64,000 bases of DNA from Hyunsoonleella ulvae. Lineage in GTDB: Bacteria; Bacteroidota; Bacteroidia; Flavobacteriales; Flavobacteriaceae. Under the pieces are notes generated by a model. The model saw only the letters and a program-made list of their open reading frames with translations, searched no databases and was not told where the DNA came from. Every line of letters starts with the position of its first letter. The first letter of the stretch is position 1. Positions 19,377 through 29,597 of the stretch are shown here, one piece after another. The stretch lies in contig NZ_JAEPJQ010000008.1 in assembly GCF_016827605.1 (NCBI RefSeq), positions 62,001 through 126,000 of the forward strand. Direction: 5' to 3'. The translations under genes were made by a program, and so were the position numbers.

Positions 19377-22300
19377 CTACCTCTTTAAAGCAAAATGCCC
19401 TCTTATATTAAAGCTTTCCCCTTCATGAACAATATTTGCAGAGAACCAATAGTCGTCTGCTGGCATATGCTGACCGTTATATGTGCCATCCCAGCCAGGA
19501 GATGTGTGGGATAGCATTTTTAAAAGTTTGCCATGCCTGTTATATATATATACTAAAGTTCCAGGGAGTTGGTTTGCACCTGTAACATGCCAGGTATCAA
19601 AAAAACCATCATTGTTGGGCGTTACAAATTTTGGGATATCAAATATGAAAACAACATCATAAGCAGGATTACAACCATTTAAATCTATTACTGTAATGTC
19701 ATGACGACCAATAGGAACATTATCAAAAACATTAGAAGTTTGTGGCTCTCCATCATCCAGAATAAACCTGTAATCACCAGTTGCAGTTGCATCAATATTT
19801 ACTGTAATCCTATTAGGATCGGTAAAATTAACAGTTGTACTCGGGTTTAGTGGAGCCTGTTGTGATTCTATAACCGTAAACTCTTTTGTGAAATCACATC
19901 CCGTATTTTTAGTAACTGTAACAGTGTAATCTCCAATTTCTGAGATGTTATTTAATGTTATTATTGATGTGGTCGCACCATTGGACCATGAATATGTGTC
20001 GTTATCATCTCCTGTATATGCACTTATAACTAAAGGTAAATCATCAGTACAAAATGCTACAACATCATCAATAGAAATTACGGGTAGCGGTAAAACAATT
20101 GCGTTAAATTCAGTAATATCATAACATCCAGTGTTTGTGTTTTCTAATCTAGCATAAATTGTTTCGTTTAGATTGACCTCATGAGAATTATCCAAGGCAG
20201 CTGTACCATTTTCAGCATCATTAAATGTCGTATAATAGGTAATTTCATGTTCTGCTGGGTTTTGTGTATCTAAAATATCATTTCTGGTTTCCAGCAGATT
20301 AAATCTAAATATACCATCAAAATCATCATCACACTCTACCAAATCTTGAGGCGGATTTGCGACTGGATTTTGATTGATTTGTAATGTAAAGCTTCCATAT
20401 GTAATACATCCTGTAGTTGAATCTTCCATTCTGGTATAGATAATATGACTATTTGAGGTGTAGTCAAACGGATTGGTAAATTCACCTGAGTTATTTCGCG
20501 CATCAATTTCAGTTGCATGATAACTTATGGATACGGTACTTAAATCTTCAACAATGATGTCGTCCATTACAGATAGATCAAACGTATTGGTTTCGTTATC
20601 GCATATTGGGTAAGTACCGCTAAATTGTATTGGAGGTAATGGTATTACAACCAGTTCTAGAGGCAATACTGTATAACAGGTGGTTAGTGTATTTAAAACT
20701 TTTATAAATACGGTTTTAGAATTTGAAGAATAATTATTTGGATCTGCTATAGCAAGAGCATCGTTATCTACATCTTCTGAATTTTCAAAATAGCTAACAA
20801 CAGTACCTGTTTGTATTCTGTCAAAGTTTTCATATTGCGCATCATCTAAATCAAATATAGTAAAGCCATCATAATCATCGTCGCATAGTCTGAATACTTC
20901 TGCCTCTGATAAATCTGGAGCTGCAACTACATTAATACCAAAATCCTCAATAACAAAACAATCTGAATCTTGATTATCTATCCTTACAAATAGTGATTGT
21001 GGGTTTCGGGTATTTGTAAATTCTAATGGAATAGGAGTATCATTGTCAATAGCTTCCTGTTCGCTTGTAAAGAAGTTAATATCCAAGTTGGTGGTAGAGC
21101 CTTGTGAAATCTCATCAATTTTTTCATTTAAATCAAAAGTTCCAAAACCATCATTACTGGCGTCGTCACATACTAAAAATGGAGTAGGGGTATTATATAC
21201 AGGGTTTGCTCCAACTTCAATTATAAAGGATGATGTGGCATTACAATTGGCATGCGTTATGTTTTGTACTCGCACATATATGGTTTGAGGGCTGGAGGTA
21301 TTGGTATATGGTGTATTTTTATCTATGGGATCAGTATATGCAGCGTCTTCAAAATAAAATACCTCTTTTCCAACTTGTCCGTTTAAAATTTCAGAATCCC
21401 AATCTGTAAATAAAAACTCTGTGCGTTCATCATTATCGTCTTCGCATAACTGAAAATTATTGATAGACGTTAATATAGGAATGGTATTCACGATAATTTC
21501 AAGGGTTGCTATGTCAAAACAGTTTGAAGAAGCACTCTCTACTCTAACATATATATCTTGCGTACCAGTTTCATAATTGATAACATCTTGATTAATAATA
21601 GCATTAACGTTATTGTTGGCATCATCAATTGTTGTAAAAAATTGTATATCTAATCCCGCTGTACTGGAAACTATTTCTGGTATTTTGTCTTCTAGGTTTA
21701 AAATAGTTAGACCATCGCCATCTGTATCACAAATAAACCAAGGTGTTGGTTGTGTTATGGGAGGAGCAGGCCGAATTTCTATATCAAAAGATTCAATTGT
21801 AAAACAACCTGTATCATTGTTTTGTATTCTGGCATATATGGTTTCAGTAGGTAGCGAATTAGTATAAAATGGGGGTAATGGAGAGTCGTTGTTATCTGCA
21901 TCTGTTTGGTTTCCAAAGTAAGATACTATAAAATCGGTATTCCCACCAGTTACAATATCATCAAAACTTGCTAACTCTATACTTACCACACCATCATCAT
22001 CATCATCACAATAGGGGATTGGGTCAATGGGGTTAAAAACTAAAACTGGATTTATTACCAAATTTATATCGGAGACTTCTGTACAATTTCCATTTTCTAT
22101 ACGAATTATTAAATTCGTTGTATCTGTAACTGTGTATACTTGACTTTTGTTAAGAGGGGTATTATTATCAAAATCTGTTTGAGTTTCATAAAACGTTACT
22201 GTAATGTCCGGGAGTTCATTAGCAATGTAGGTTTCAACAACAAATAAGTTAAAATCTTCAACACCATCATTAGACCCATCGTCACACAAAGCAAATTCTC

Positions 22301-24224
22301 CGGTATCTGTTCCTGTCAATAACAGATTTGTATGGATTTCTAGGGGTACCACAGATGCACAACCTGTAGTATTGTCCTCCACCCTAACAAAAACCGTTTG
22401 TACATCTGGAGTAATGTTTTGATAGTTTGTTTCATTGGCAATAGGGTCACTACCAGTATTGGCATCATCAAAATTTTCATGAAATGTAGTTGTAACCCCT
22501 GTTAAACCTTGTAAAATATCATTTATCGCTTCTGTTAGGTCAAAATTATCGATACCATCCCGTTCTACATCACATCCATCAAGCGGTACTGGTTCTCTAT
22601 TCACTATTGGACCATTAGTAACGTCTACAGTTAATGTGCTTGTTGTATAACAACCTGTAGTGGCATTTATAACCCTTACAAATAATGGTTCAGTAGAATT
22701 ATTGTTTATATATGGTATTGGTATTGGGTTATTTCCATTATCTGCATCTAAAGTATTGTAATGGTAGGTAACTACTAAATTTGTGTCTCCAGATGTTATT
22801 TCATCATTTTTGACGCTAAGGTCTATTGTAGTAATACCATCACTGGGGTCGTTATCACTATCACAGATAGGGAGATTGGTTGGATCTGTGATATCTGGAA
22901 TAGTATTTACCGTTATATTGAATGCAGTATAGGCTACACAACCAGAATCTAAATCATCTATTCTAACAAAAATAGGTTGCGTAAGCGATGTGTTTTGTAT
23001 GGGACTTGTAATAGGGTTACTATTAGATCGTGCATCAGCATCTGATAAATGATAGCTAAACGTGTAGTTTGTAAAAGTAATGATGCTAGACACTTCGCTA
23101 TCTTTTGTGGATAAATCAAAAGTTTCCACTTCATCGCCACTCAAATCATCACAAAGTTGGTAATCTGTTATAGAAGTTAAAGTGATCTCATTTTGTATGG
23201 AAACTACAATTGCATCTTCTTCAACACAGCTAGAAGATCCTAACGGTGTAGTGATTTCTACACGGTAATTTCCAGACTGTGTAGTGGTTAAAGTAGGGTT
23301 GGTTTCCCCTGAAATTGGTGTAGTACTTCCATTTAAAAACCATTCATACGTAGATGAAGGGTTTTGTATGTCTGCATCTATGGTAACTGAACTAGCACAG
23401 GTGGTTATATCTTCTCCTAAATCAAGTATTCTAAAACTATCACCTTCTATAAAAACTGCTGAGTCAAATCTTTGGTCGGCTTGATCGGCAATTACTAATT
23501 TAATATGGTATTGTACATAAGGTGTAATTGTAGCTACAGCTGTAAGTACTTCTGTTCTTCCGTTATAGTTTGTGTCACCAAGACCTTGGCCTGCAAAATA
23601 TTCCTCGTTTAAGGCGGGGCATACACCTGGAACTTCCTCTCTTACTGTATTAGTACTCACAGGTGTATTTGTACCTGGTATAACAGCTATATTTTGATAA
23701 GGAGCTGTTGAGCCAGCTTCTCTTATAAGAAACGCAAAACCATCAGAAAATTGGCAGGGATTAATACCGGAGTATTCTTCTGAAGCTAAGAGATAATTAA
23801 ATTGTACTTGATTTGATATGGACACAAAATCAAACTCTATGGAAGTAGCATTTAAAAAATTATTATTTCCCAATGCAGTTTCTAAATCGGGATCTGTGCC
23901 CCAAGTGGTTGATCCCTCGCTCAAATCTGTGGTAATTAAAGTATTACCTCCAGACTCAGCATTCCCGGTCGAAAGCATTATTCCGTTTTCAAAAGGAAAA
24001 TTAGAGCTACCTCTACTGAATTCAGCAAAACTCCTAAACCCATTAGAATCCCCATTAACGGTAGATACTACATTTGAAACCTCAACACATCCATCGACTA
24101 AATTATCCTGTATGAGTTGATTAGCTGTAACATTTCCATTTACATTAATTTGTTGTGCTACAACGAGGTATGTGCTCAATAAGAACGCAATTAATATAAA
24201 ATTGAAATGTAGGGGCTTTTTCAA
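19377..24224 (-). CDS. Giant T9SS type B protein, choice-of-anchor L head, 11 repeats
   Basis: The protein has 1615 residues. The start is a TTG at 24224 (MKKPLHFNFILIAFLLSTYLVVAQQ), the only start that precedes the signal peptide. Residues about 24-270 match the choice-of-anchor L domain (VEVSNVVSTVNGDSNG, MLSTGNAESGG, YLLASEEYSGINPC). From about 350 to 1378 lie 11 tandem repeats of about 93 residues. Each has CDDDxDG...F(D/N)L near its start and a second cysteine in a TGC-like turn, suggesting one disulfide per unit and acidic ion-binding loops. The sorting domain begins at KFVTPNNDGFFDTW (about 1528) and ends RGHFALKR. It is probably a long rod on the cell surface. Confidence 0.88.
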   Translation of the reverse strand: MKKPLHFNFILIAFLLSTYLVVAQQINVNGNVTANQLIQDNLVDGCVEVSNVVSTVNGDSNGFRSFAEFSRGSSNFPFENGIMLSTGNAESGGNTLITTDLSEGSTTWGTDPDLETALGNNNFLNATSIEFDFVSISNQVQFNYLLASEEYSGINPCQFSDGFAFLIREAGSTAPYQNIAVIPGTNTPVSTNTVREEVPGVCPALNEEYFAGQGLGDTNYNGRTEVLTAVATITPYVQYHIKLVIADQADQRFDSAVFIEGDSFRILDLGEDITTCASSVTIDADIQNPSSTYEWFLNGSTTPISGETNPTLTTTQSGNYRVEITTPLGSSSCVEEDAIVVSIQNEITLTSITDYQLCDDLSGDEVETFDLSTKDSEVSSIITFTNYTFSYHLSDADARSNSNPITSPIQNTSLTQPIFVRIDDLDSGCVAYTAFNITVNTIPDITDPTNLPICDSDNDPSDGITTIDLSVKNDEITSGDTNLVVTYHYNTLDADNGNNPIPIPYINNNSTEPLFVRVINATTGCYTTSTLTVDVTNGPIVNREPVPLDGCDVERDGIDNFDLTEAINDILQGLTGVTTTFHENFDDANTGSDPIANETNYQNITPDVQTVFVRVEDNTTGCASVVPLEIHTNLLLTGTDTGEFALCDDGSNDGVEDFNLFVVETYIANELPDITVTFYETQTDFDNNTPLNKSQVYTVTDTTNLIIRIENGNCTEVSDINLVINPVLVFNPIDPIPYCDDDDDGVVSIELASFDDIVTGGNTDFIVSYFGNQTDADNNDSPLPPFYTNSLPTETIYARIQNNDTGCFTIESFDIEIRPAPPITQPTPWFICDTDGDGLTILNLEDKIPEIVSSTAGLDIQFFTTIDDANNNVNAIINQDVINYETGTQDIYVRVESASSNCFDIATLEIIVNTIPILTSINNFQLCEDDNDERTEFLFTDWDSEILNGQVGKEVFYFEDAAYTDPIDKNTPYTNTSSPQTIYVRVQNITHANCNATSSFIIEVGANPVYNTPTPFLVCDDASNDGFGTFDLNEKIDEISQGSTTNLDINFFTSEQEAIDNDTPIPLEFTNTRNPQSLFVRIDNQDSDCFVIEDFGINVVAAPDLSEAEVFRLCDDDYDGFTIFDLDDAQYENFDRIQTGTVVSYFENSEDVDNDALAIADPNNYSSNSKTVFIKVLNTLTTCYTVLPLELVVIPLPPIQFSGTYPICDNETNTFDLSVMDDIIVEDLSTVSISYHATEIDARNNSGEFTNPFDYTSNSHIIYTRMEDSTTGCITYGSFTLQINQNPVANPPQDLVECDDDFDGIFRFNLLETRNDILDTQNPAEHEITYYTTFNDAENGTAALDNSHEVNLNETIYARLENTNTGCYDITEFNAIVLPLPVISIDDVVAFCTDDLPLVISAYTGDDNDTYSWSNGATTSIITLNNISEIGDYTVTVTKNTGCDFTKEFTVIESQQAPLNPSTTVNFTDPNRITVNIDATATGDYRFILDDGEPQTSNVFDNVPIGRHDITVIDLNGCNPAYDVVFIFDIPKFVTPNNDGFFDTWHVTGANQLPGTLVYIYNRHGKLLKMLSHTSPGWDGTYNGQHMPADDYWFSANIVHEGESFNIRGHFALKR

Positions 24225-24341
24225 TGTGTTAAATTTGATGATATTACAATTTATATATAGATAATATATGACGACGAAAGTAAATATATTTTAGACGAAA
24301 CGCAAAAAAAACCGATGAAATACATATTATCGTCTATCTAA

Positions 24342-26795
24342 CTAATATTTCAAAGTAAAATGATCTTTAAAAACTCTTCCATCTTCTAATTTTATTGAAA
24401 ACCAATAGTCATCTGTTGGTAAGATTTGTCCGTTAAACAAACCATCCCATCCTTCTTCTAGAGGCGACAATTCCTTTAATAGCTTACCATATCTATTATA
24501 GATTAATATTTTAGTTTGTGACTGAAATGCATCAGATATGCCATACACTTGCCAAGTGTCATGTTCTCCATCATTATTAGGTGTAAAAAACTTAGGGAAG
24601 CCTATAACTGATATATCTTGTTGCTCTGTACCACAATTGTTTTCTACATCTTTAATTAAAACGGTATATAACCCTGGTGTAACATTTTCGAACGTATTGC
24701 TTTCTTGAAAATTATAGATGATGCCCTCAGTATTTACTAGGCTATATTCATATTTTCCTTCTCCAGTTACATTTACAATTACTATATTGTTTTCAGAGGC
24801 ATCATCGATATCAATAGATTCAATGGTAGCAATGTTAGAAGGTTCAACAATTACTAGCCTTTCTTTTTCACAATTAGTGACTATATTAGATACCCTAACG
24901 GTAAAATTACCTGTTTCGTTTACTTGTATGACATAATCCTGATCGCCAGTAGACCAATTGTATAAAAAATCTGTGATATTACCATTGTTTAAACCTGCAT
25001 CTATAAAAATGGGTTTTGGGAAAAAATTTAGGCAATAACTTGTTTGGGTCTCTATTTCTATATCTGGTAATTCGTTTACAATAAGTTGTACTTCACTAAT
25101 GCCATAACAATTGTTGTTGTTTTCTACACGGGCATAGATAGTTTGAAAATCAGGTGTTTCGTTGGTAAATGTATTATTTAAATTGTTTCGTTCTCGCAAA
25201 GCATTATCATAATTCTCATAGTAAGATATGGTTAAACCAACTGGTAAACCATCAGTAATACCTCCGTCAGCTTCATTTAAGTTAAAAGTGTAAAAGCCAT
25301 CTTCAATACCATCATTATCACATTTTACTATACTATTATTAAATACGTTTGTTGTACTGACACTTAACACTAGTTCAGCATTGGTAACACAGTTTGTGTC
25401 ATCATTTATAATTTCTACATAAATAGGTTGTGGGTTAGAAATGTTAGGGTAGTTATTAGGAGCAATGATTTCATCCGTTCTTGCATGGTCAGAATAAAAT
25501 GTGGTAGATAAATTATCTACATTATTTGTTAGTGTGGTATTAGCTTCATTTAAATTAAATATGGTCAATCCATCTGAAATACCATCTTCATCACATTGAA
25601 GTATAGTATGATCAATTCTTTGAGGTAGGACATTTACCATTAGTATTAGAGAGGATGTACTTGCGCAGTCTGGATTAGAAATATCTTCAATACGAAAATA
25701 TATTTCTTCATTAAAGGCGGTAGTGTTGTAATAGGAGTCTGGTAACAGTGTGCTTACATCATTTTGTTCTGCACCAGCAAGTGTGTTATGATACGTAATA
25801 GTAACATCTGATGGATTAAGTCCATTTAGGATTTCATCGTTTTTTGAAGATAATGTAAATGTATTTCTACCGTTTCTATCATCTCCATCACTTAAATCAT
25901 CACAAATAGTATATGGTGTAGGTAATGTGAAATTTGGTCCAGATTCTACACTAAGCCTAAATTGTGTAATGTCAAAGCAATCAGTAATATCATTTGTTAT
26001 TCTGGCATGGATGATTTGCTGATTGGATGTATTGGTATAACGGTCTGGAATTGCATTTATACCAATATTTGCATCACTCTCAGAAGTGTGGTAGGTAATG
26101 GTAACATCAGTTTGACTTCCTCTTATAGCATCTCTATTTGGTGTTAAATCAAATTCTGTAATACCATCATTGAAAGGTGCTGTAACATCACAACTTTGTA
26201 GATTTAGGGGTGTTCCTGATGTAACAGCCTGATTTGTTGGTGGAGGGGAAAAAGTAGCACTTCCTGTCCATTCTAGAGAAAACCCACTATTGCCTATGGG
26301 GCGATCAATTACTATTAGATAGGTTTCTCCTGCCTGAACGTCTAGCCATCTTACAAAACTATCTCCGCCATTTCCTGGTTGTTCTGATATATCAATGGAG
26401 GTACCATTCATTCCAGTTAAATTATTGCCTTGAGACGATTGAAGTGGATTATTGGCTGAACATCTAATGGCTTGACCGATATTGTCACATAAAGTATTAG
26501 GTCCGAAAACAAAAAAATCATAATCTTCATCTATTGATGTACTATTGGGTCTTAGGGTAAAGCCTAAAGTACCTGATGTAGCAGGAGTTACTTTAAACCA
26601 AACACTGTGATTCTCCCTTATGCCACAAGCATTACTTCCGATTAACTCTTGATTTCCAAAGCCATTTACATTTAGATTAATAACAGAATTTCCACAAGCT
26701 ACAACTGCATTTATGCAATCGTTCGGTGCTTGTCCGTATACCATAATATTAAATAGGGTAAAACTTGCTAAAGCTAGTATTTTTAAAGGTTTCAA
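24342..26795 (-). CDS. T9SS type B surface protein, PPC-like head, four repeats
   Basis: I place the start at the TTG at 26795 (817 residues; signal peptide KPLKILALASFTLFNIMVYGQ), four bases after the upstream stop. Its context CACATTGAAA is the same as that of the next gene's TTG start. An ATG at 26840 (832 residues) is possible but overlaps the upstream gene by 41 bp. The head (about 22-190) resembles PPC-like domains (NHSVWFKVTPATSGTLGF, DYDFFVFG, AGETYLIVID). Four ~95-residue two-cysteine repeats follow (195-575), then a pre-sorting domain and the type B sorting domain (KFFTPNNDGEHDTW). The last two repeats onward are very similar to the upstream 922-residue protein. Confidence 0.85.
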   Translation of the reverse strand: MKPLKILALASFTLFNIMVYGQAPNDCINAVVACGNSVINLNVNGFGNQELIGSNACGIRENHSVWFKVTPATSGTLGFTLRPNSTSIDEDYDFFVFGPNTLCDNIGQAIRCSANNPLQSSQGNNLTGMNGTSIDISEQPGNGGDSFVRWLDVQAGETYLIVIDRPIGNSGFSLEWTGSATFSPPPTNQAVTSGTPLNLQSCDVTAPFNDGITEFDLTPNRDAIRGSQTDVTITYHTSESDANIGINAIPDRYTNTSNQQIIHARITNDITDCFDITQFRLSVESGPNFTLPTPYTICDDLSDGDDRNGRNTFTLSSKNDEILNGLNPSDVTITYHNTLAGAEQNDVSTLLPDSYYNTTAFNEEIYFRIEDISNPDCASTSSLILMVNVLPQRIDHTILQCDEDGISDGLTIFNLNEANTTLTNNVDNLSTTFYSDHARTDEIIAPNNYPNISNPQPIYVEIINDDTNCVTNAELVLSVSTTNVFNNSIVKCDNDGIEDGFYTFNLNEADGGITDGLPVGLTISYYENYDNALRERNNLNNTFTNETPDFQTIYARVENNNNCYGISEVQLIVNELPDIEIETQTSYCLNFFPKPIFIDAGLNNGNITDFLYNWSTGDQDYVIQVNETGNFTVRVSNIVTNCEKERLVIVEPSNIATIESIDIDDASENNIVIVNVTGEGKYEYSLVNTEGIIYNFQESNTFENVTPGLYTVLIKDVENNCGTEQQDISVIGFPKFFTPNNDGEHDTWQVYGISDAFQSQTKILIYNRYGKLLKELSPLEEGWDGLFNGQILPTDDYWFSIKLEDGRVFKDHFTLKY

Positions 26796-26799
26796 TGTG

Positions 26800-29568
26800 C
26801 TAGTTTTTAAGTGTAAAATGGTCTTTAAAAACCCTACCATCTTGTAAAATTACAGAAAACCAATAGTCATCTGCAGGTAATATTTGTCCATTTAAGATAC
26901 CATCCCAACCTTCTCCTAAAGGAGTTATTTCCTTGAGTAGCTTGCCATACCTATTAAAAATCATAATTTTAGTATTTGGCTGAAACATTTCTGAAACACC
27001 ATAGACTTGCCATGTATCATTTTTTCCATCATTGTTAGGGGTAAAAAACTTGGGAAAACTTATAACAGAAACTTTACTTTGTACTGTGCCACAGTTATTT
27101 TTTATGTCTTTCACAAATACAGTATAGATACCCCCTTTTACATTATCAAAAACATTACTATCTTGAAATGGATACTCAAAATTTCCCTCTGTATCTACTA
27201 ATCTATATTGATAAATACCGTCCCCAGTAACATTTACAGCAACTGTATTGTTAGAAGTAGCATCGCTTACCGTAAAAGGATTTGGTTGAACAAATGCGGC
27301 ATCGCTAGATGGCTCTACGGTTACGGTTCTTGTTGAAGTACATTCGGTAGTAACACTGGTAATGTCTACAGTATAAATACCTGTGCTGTTGATATTAATA
27401 TCGTGTGTAGTTTCTCCTGTAGACCATAAATAGGTATAATTATTTTGATCAGCTAGAGGGATATCGGCATTTATACTTATGGGATCGGGAAATAGATTAA
27501 TGCAGTAATAGGTAGAGAATGTATCTTGAATAGTAGGTAATGGATTCACAATGAGCTCTAGTTCGCTTATGCCATAACAATTGTTTTCGTTTTCAGCCCT
27601 GACAAAAATAGTTTGCACAAATGGTTGTGTATTTATGTAATTTTCAAGCAAATCATTTTGTTCTAAAAGTGCATCTTCATATGTTTCATAGTATGATACA
27701 ATAAGATCAGAAGGAAGGCCACTGATAATATTTTTACCTGCTTCACTTAAGTTAAAAGCATAAAAACCATCTTCATTACCATCATCATCGCACTTTGTAA
27801 TTCCAGTGTTAACTATACTTGTTGTACTTACAGTTAAGGTTAATTCGGCATTTACACTACATAATGTATCTGGGTTATAAACCTCAACATAGATTATTTG
27901 ATTATTGCTTGTATTTGGGTATCTAGAAGGATCAACTATAGCAGTGGTTCTCGCTGGGTCTGTATAATATCTTATACCCAATTCAGTATTGTTATTTGTT
28001 AATGTCTCAGTTGCCTCTTCTAGGTTAAATACTGTTAAACCGTCAGGAATTCCATCTTCATCACATTGTAATAAACTAGTATCTGATGCTATAGGATTAG
28101 GAGAGAAACTTACCCTAGCTGCTCCTTCAAACCTGTCTTCACAGCGACCTGTATTAAGATCAATTAAAACAGAATATAGCCCATCTAGATTATTTCGTAC
28201 CTCGTAAGTATTTCCACTATTGGTAAGATTATTTCCATTTCTTGTCCATGTGTATGTGGCACCAAGAAAATCAGGTGCTCTTAAAACGAAACGCTCTCCC
28301 TCACATAATTTTAAGTCTGTACTAGAAGCATTATTTCCAATAATATCTATTTTTTGTGTAAAGAAGGAGGTAATAAAAGGGGGAAGGCCTTGCGTGGAAT
28401 TTCTACTTAATGCTATTTTATTGTGTTGGTAATCACAACTTAACCCTCTGGTATTTGGAGCGTTTACCACAGAAAGGTTAGGTAAACCTTGGGAAAAGGT
28501 TCTACTCATAGCTCTATATATCCTACCATCTATACCAAGTTGAAGACCTCCTCTAAAACCTATGCGTTCATCAATAATAACGGCACTTGCTGAAACATTA
28601 GGAACTGTTAAATCATACTGGATTAGAGATGTATACTGTGCACTAGGGGTATTAAATTCAATAGGGTCTGGGGCATCATAATATGCCGTAACATATAGAA
28701 GTTCGTTATTTTGGGAAAATTCTAGACCATAAGGGGATTGCGGCTTACTTGGAAGCGAGGTATCTACAGTTATTCGAGATTGATTAGTAACTTGCCCAGT
28801 GTTTACATCAAAATCAAAAAGAAACAAGCCTGAAGTTACATTGGCACAGGCTACTTTAGTACCATCGGGTGATAATTTTAGATATCCTCTAGGATCTGTA
28901 ATTTCTAGAGAAGGAAAGCTTGATATTACTGGTGTGGTGTTAATGCCAGTATCTGTAATTTCATAGGCATAAAAGGTATCATGAAAAATAACATCGTTAA
29001 TAATCCTGGTAGAAGGACCAAAAGTAATGACCCATAGTTCTTTAGATTCACAATCTTTTACAACCGCACTTATTTTTTCGGAACTATCACTGCGTAAGTT
29101 TATATTTTTTGATGTAGGCACAACATCTCCAAACCCTCCGTTTAATCGCATATCTACAGTAGAGTAATTAAAACCAAAGTCGATTGGATCGTTAGGTCCA
29201 GTGGTGTCTACTGTAAAGATATAGTATATGTTATCATCGTTTGGTTTGGGTATCACTATAGCAGATTGCGTACTTGAAGGGTCTCCAAACAAACCGCCGC
29301 TAGCTGGATTTGCATTTGGCATGGGTCTATGTAGTCTATCCCAAACAGTTATGCCATCTGTGTAGAAAAGTAAGTTTCCGTTTATATCAGAGATTGTTGT
29401 ACAACCTTCATTGGTACTCAACATACCATCCGTAAGTTCTGAAATTGAACCGTCTACATTAAACGTAAGACCTGCATTGTTACCAAAATACCAGTTTGCA
29501 GCTTGTCTTTGGGAATACAAGTTTAGAGCAAACATCCATAGTAATAGGAATACAGTGTTTTTTTTCAT
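26800..29568 (-). CDS. T9SS type B surface protein, beta-propeller-like head, two repeats
   Basis: This 922-residue protein has a signal peptide (MKKNTVFLLLWMFALNLYS). Residues about 22-400 read as a seven-bladed-propeller-like head with LKLSPDGTKVA, YGLEFSQNNELLYVTA and LQLGIDGRIYRA blades, a set-up common in flavobacterial gliding-type proteins. A PKD/Ig-like segment follows (about 415-485), then two ~95-residue two-cysteine repeats (489-678), a further domain with YLWSTGETT, and the type B sorting domain from KFFTPNNDGKNDTW to DHFTLKN. It starts 29 bp after the ABC permease gene on the same strand, so cotranscription is possible. Its C-terminal half is duplicated in the next gene. Confidence 0.87.
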   Translation of the reverse strand: MKKNTVFLLLWMFALNLYSQRQAANWYFGNNAGLTFNVDGSISELTDGMLSTNEGCTTISDINGNLLFYTDGITVWDRLHRPMPNANPASGGLFGDPSSTQSAIVIPKPNDDNIYYIFTVDTTGPNDPIDFGFNYSTVDMRLNGGFGDVVPTSKNINLRSDSSEKISAVVKDCESKELWVITFGPSTRIINDVIFHDTFYAYEITDTGINTTPVISSFPSLEITDPRGYLKLSPDGTKVACANVTSGLFLFDFDVNTGQVTNQSRITVDTSLPSKPQSPYGLEFSQNNELLYVTAYYDAPDPIEFNTPSAQYTSLIQYDLTVPNVSASAVIIDERIGFRGGLQLGIDGRIYRAMSRTFSQGLPNLSVVNAPNTRGLSCDYQHNKIALSRNSTQGLPPFITSFFTQKIDIIGNNASSTDLKLCEGERFVLRAPDFLGATYTWTRNGNNLTNSGNTYEVRNNLDGLYSVLIDLNTGRCEDRFEGAARVSFSPNPIASDTSLLQCDEDGIPDGLTVFNLEEATETLTNNNTELGIRYYTDPARTTAIVDPSRYPNTSNNQIIYVEVYNPDTLCSVNAELTLTVSTTSIVNTGITKCDDDGNEDGFYAFNLSEAGKNIISGLPSDLIVSYYETYEDALLEQNDLLENYINTQPFVQTIFVRAENENNCYGISELELIVNPLPTIQDTFSTYYCINLFPDPISINADIPLADQNNYTYLWSTGETTHDININSTGIYTVDITSVTTECTSTRTVTVEPSSDAAFVQPNPFTVSDATSNNTVAVNVTGDGIYQYRLVDTEGNFEYPFQDSNVFDNVKGGIYTVFVKDIKNNCGTVQSKVSVISFPKFFTPNNDGKNDTWQVYGVSEMFQPNTKIMIFNRYGKLLKEITPLGEGWDGILNGQILPADDYWFSVILQDGRVFKDHFTLKN

Positions 29569-29597
29569 CTTTTACATAGCAAATGCTATCAAAGATA

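Noticed and set aside
19377-24224. Tandem repeats that might be read as a DNA repeat array or CRISPR
   Set aside because: Periodicity of about 280 bp is in frame, imperfect and encodes a protein repeat; no identical direct repeats with spacers.
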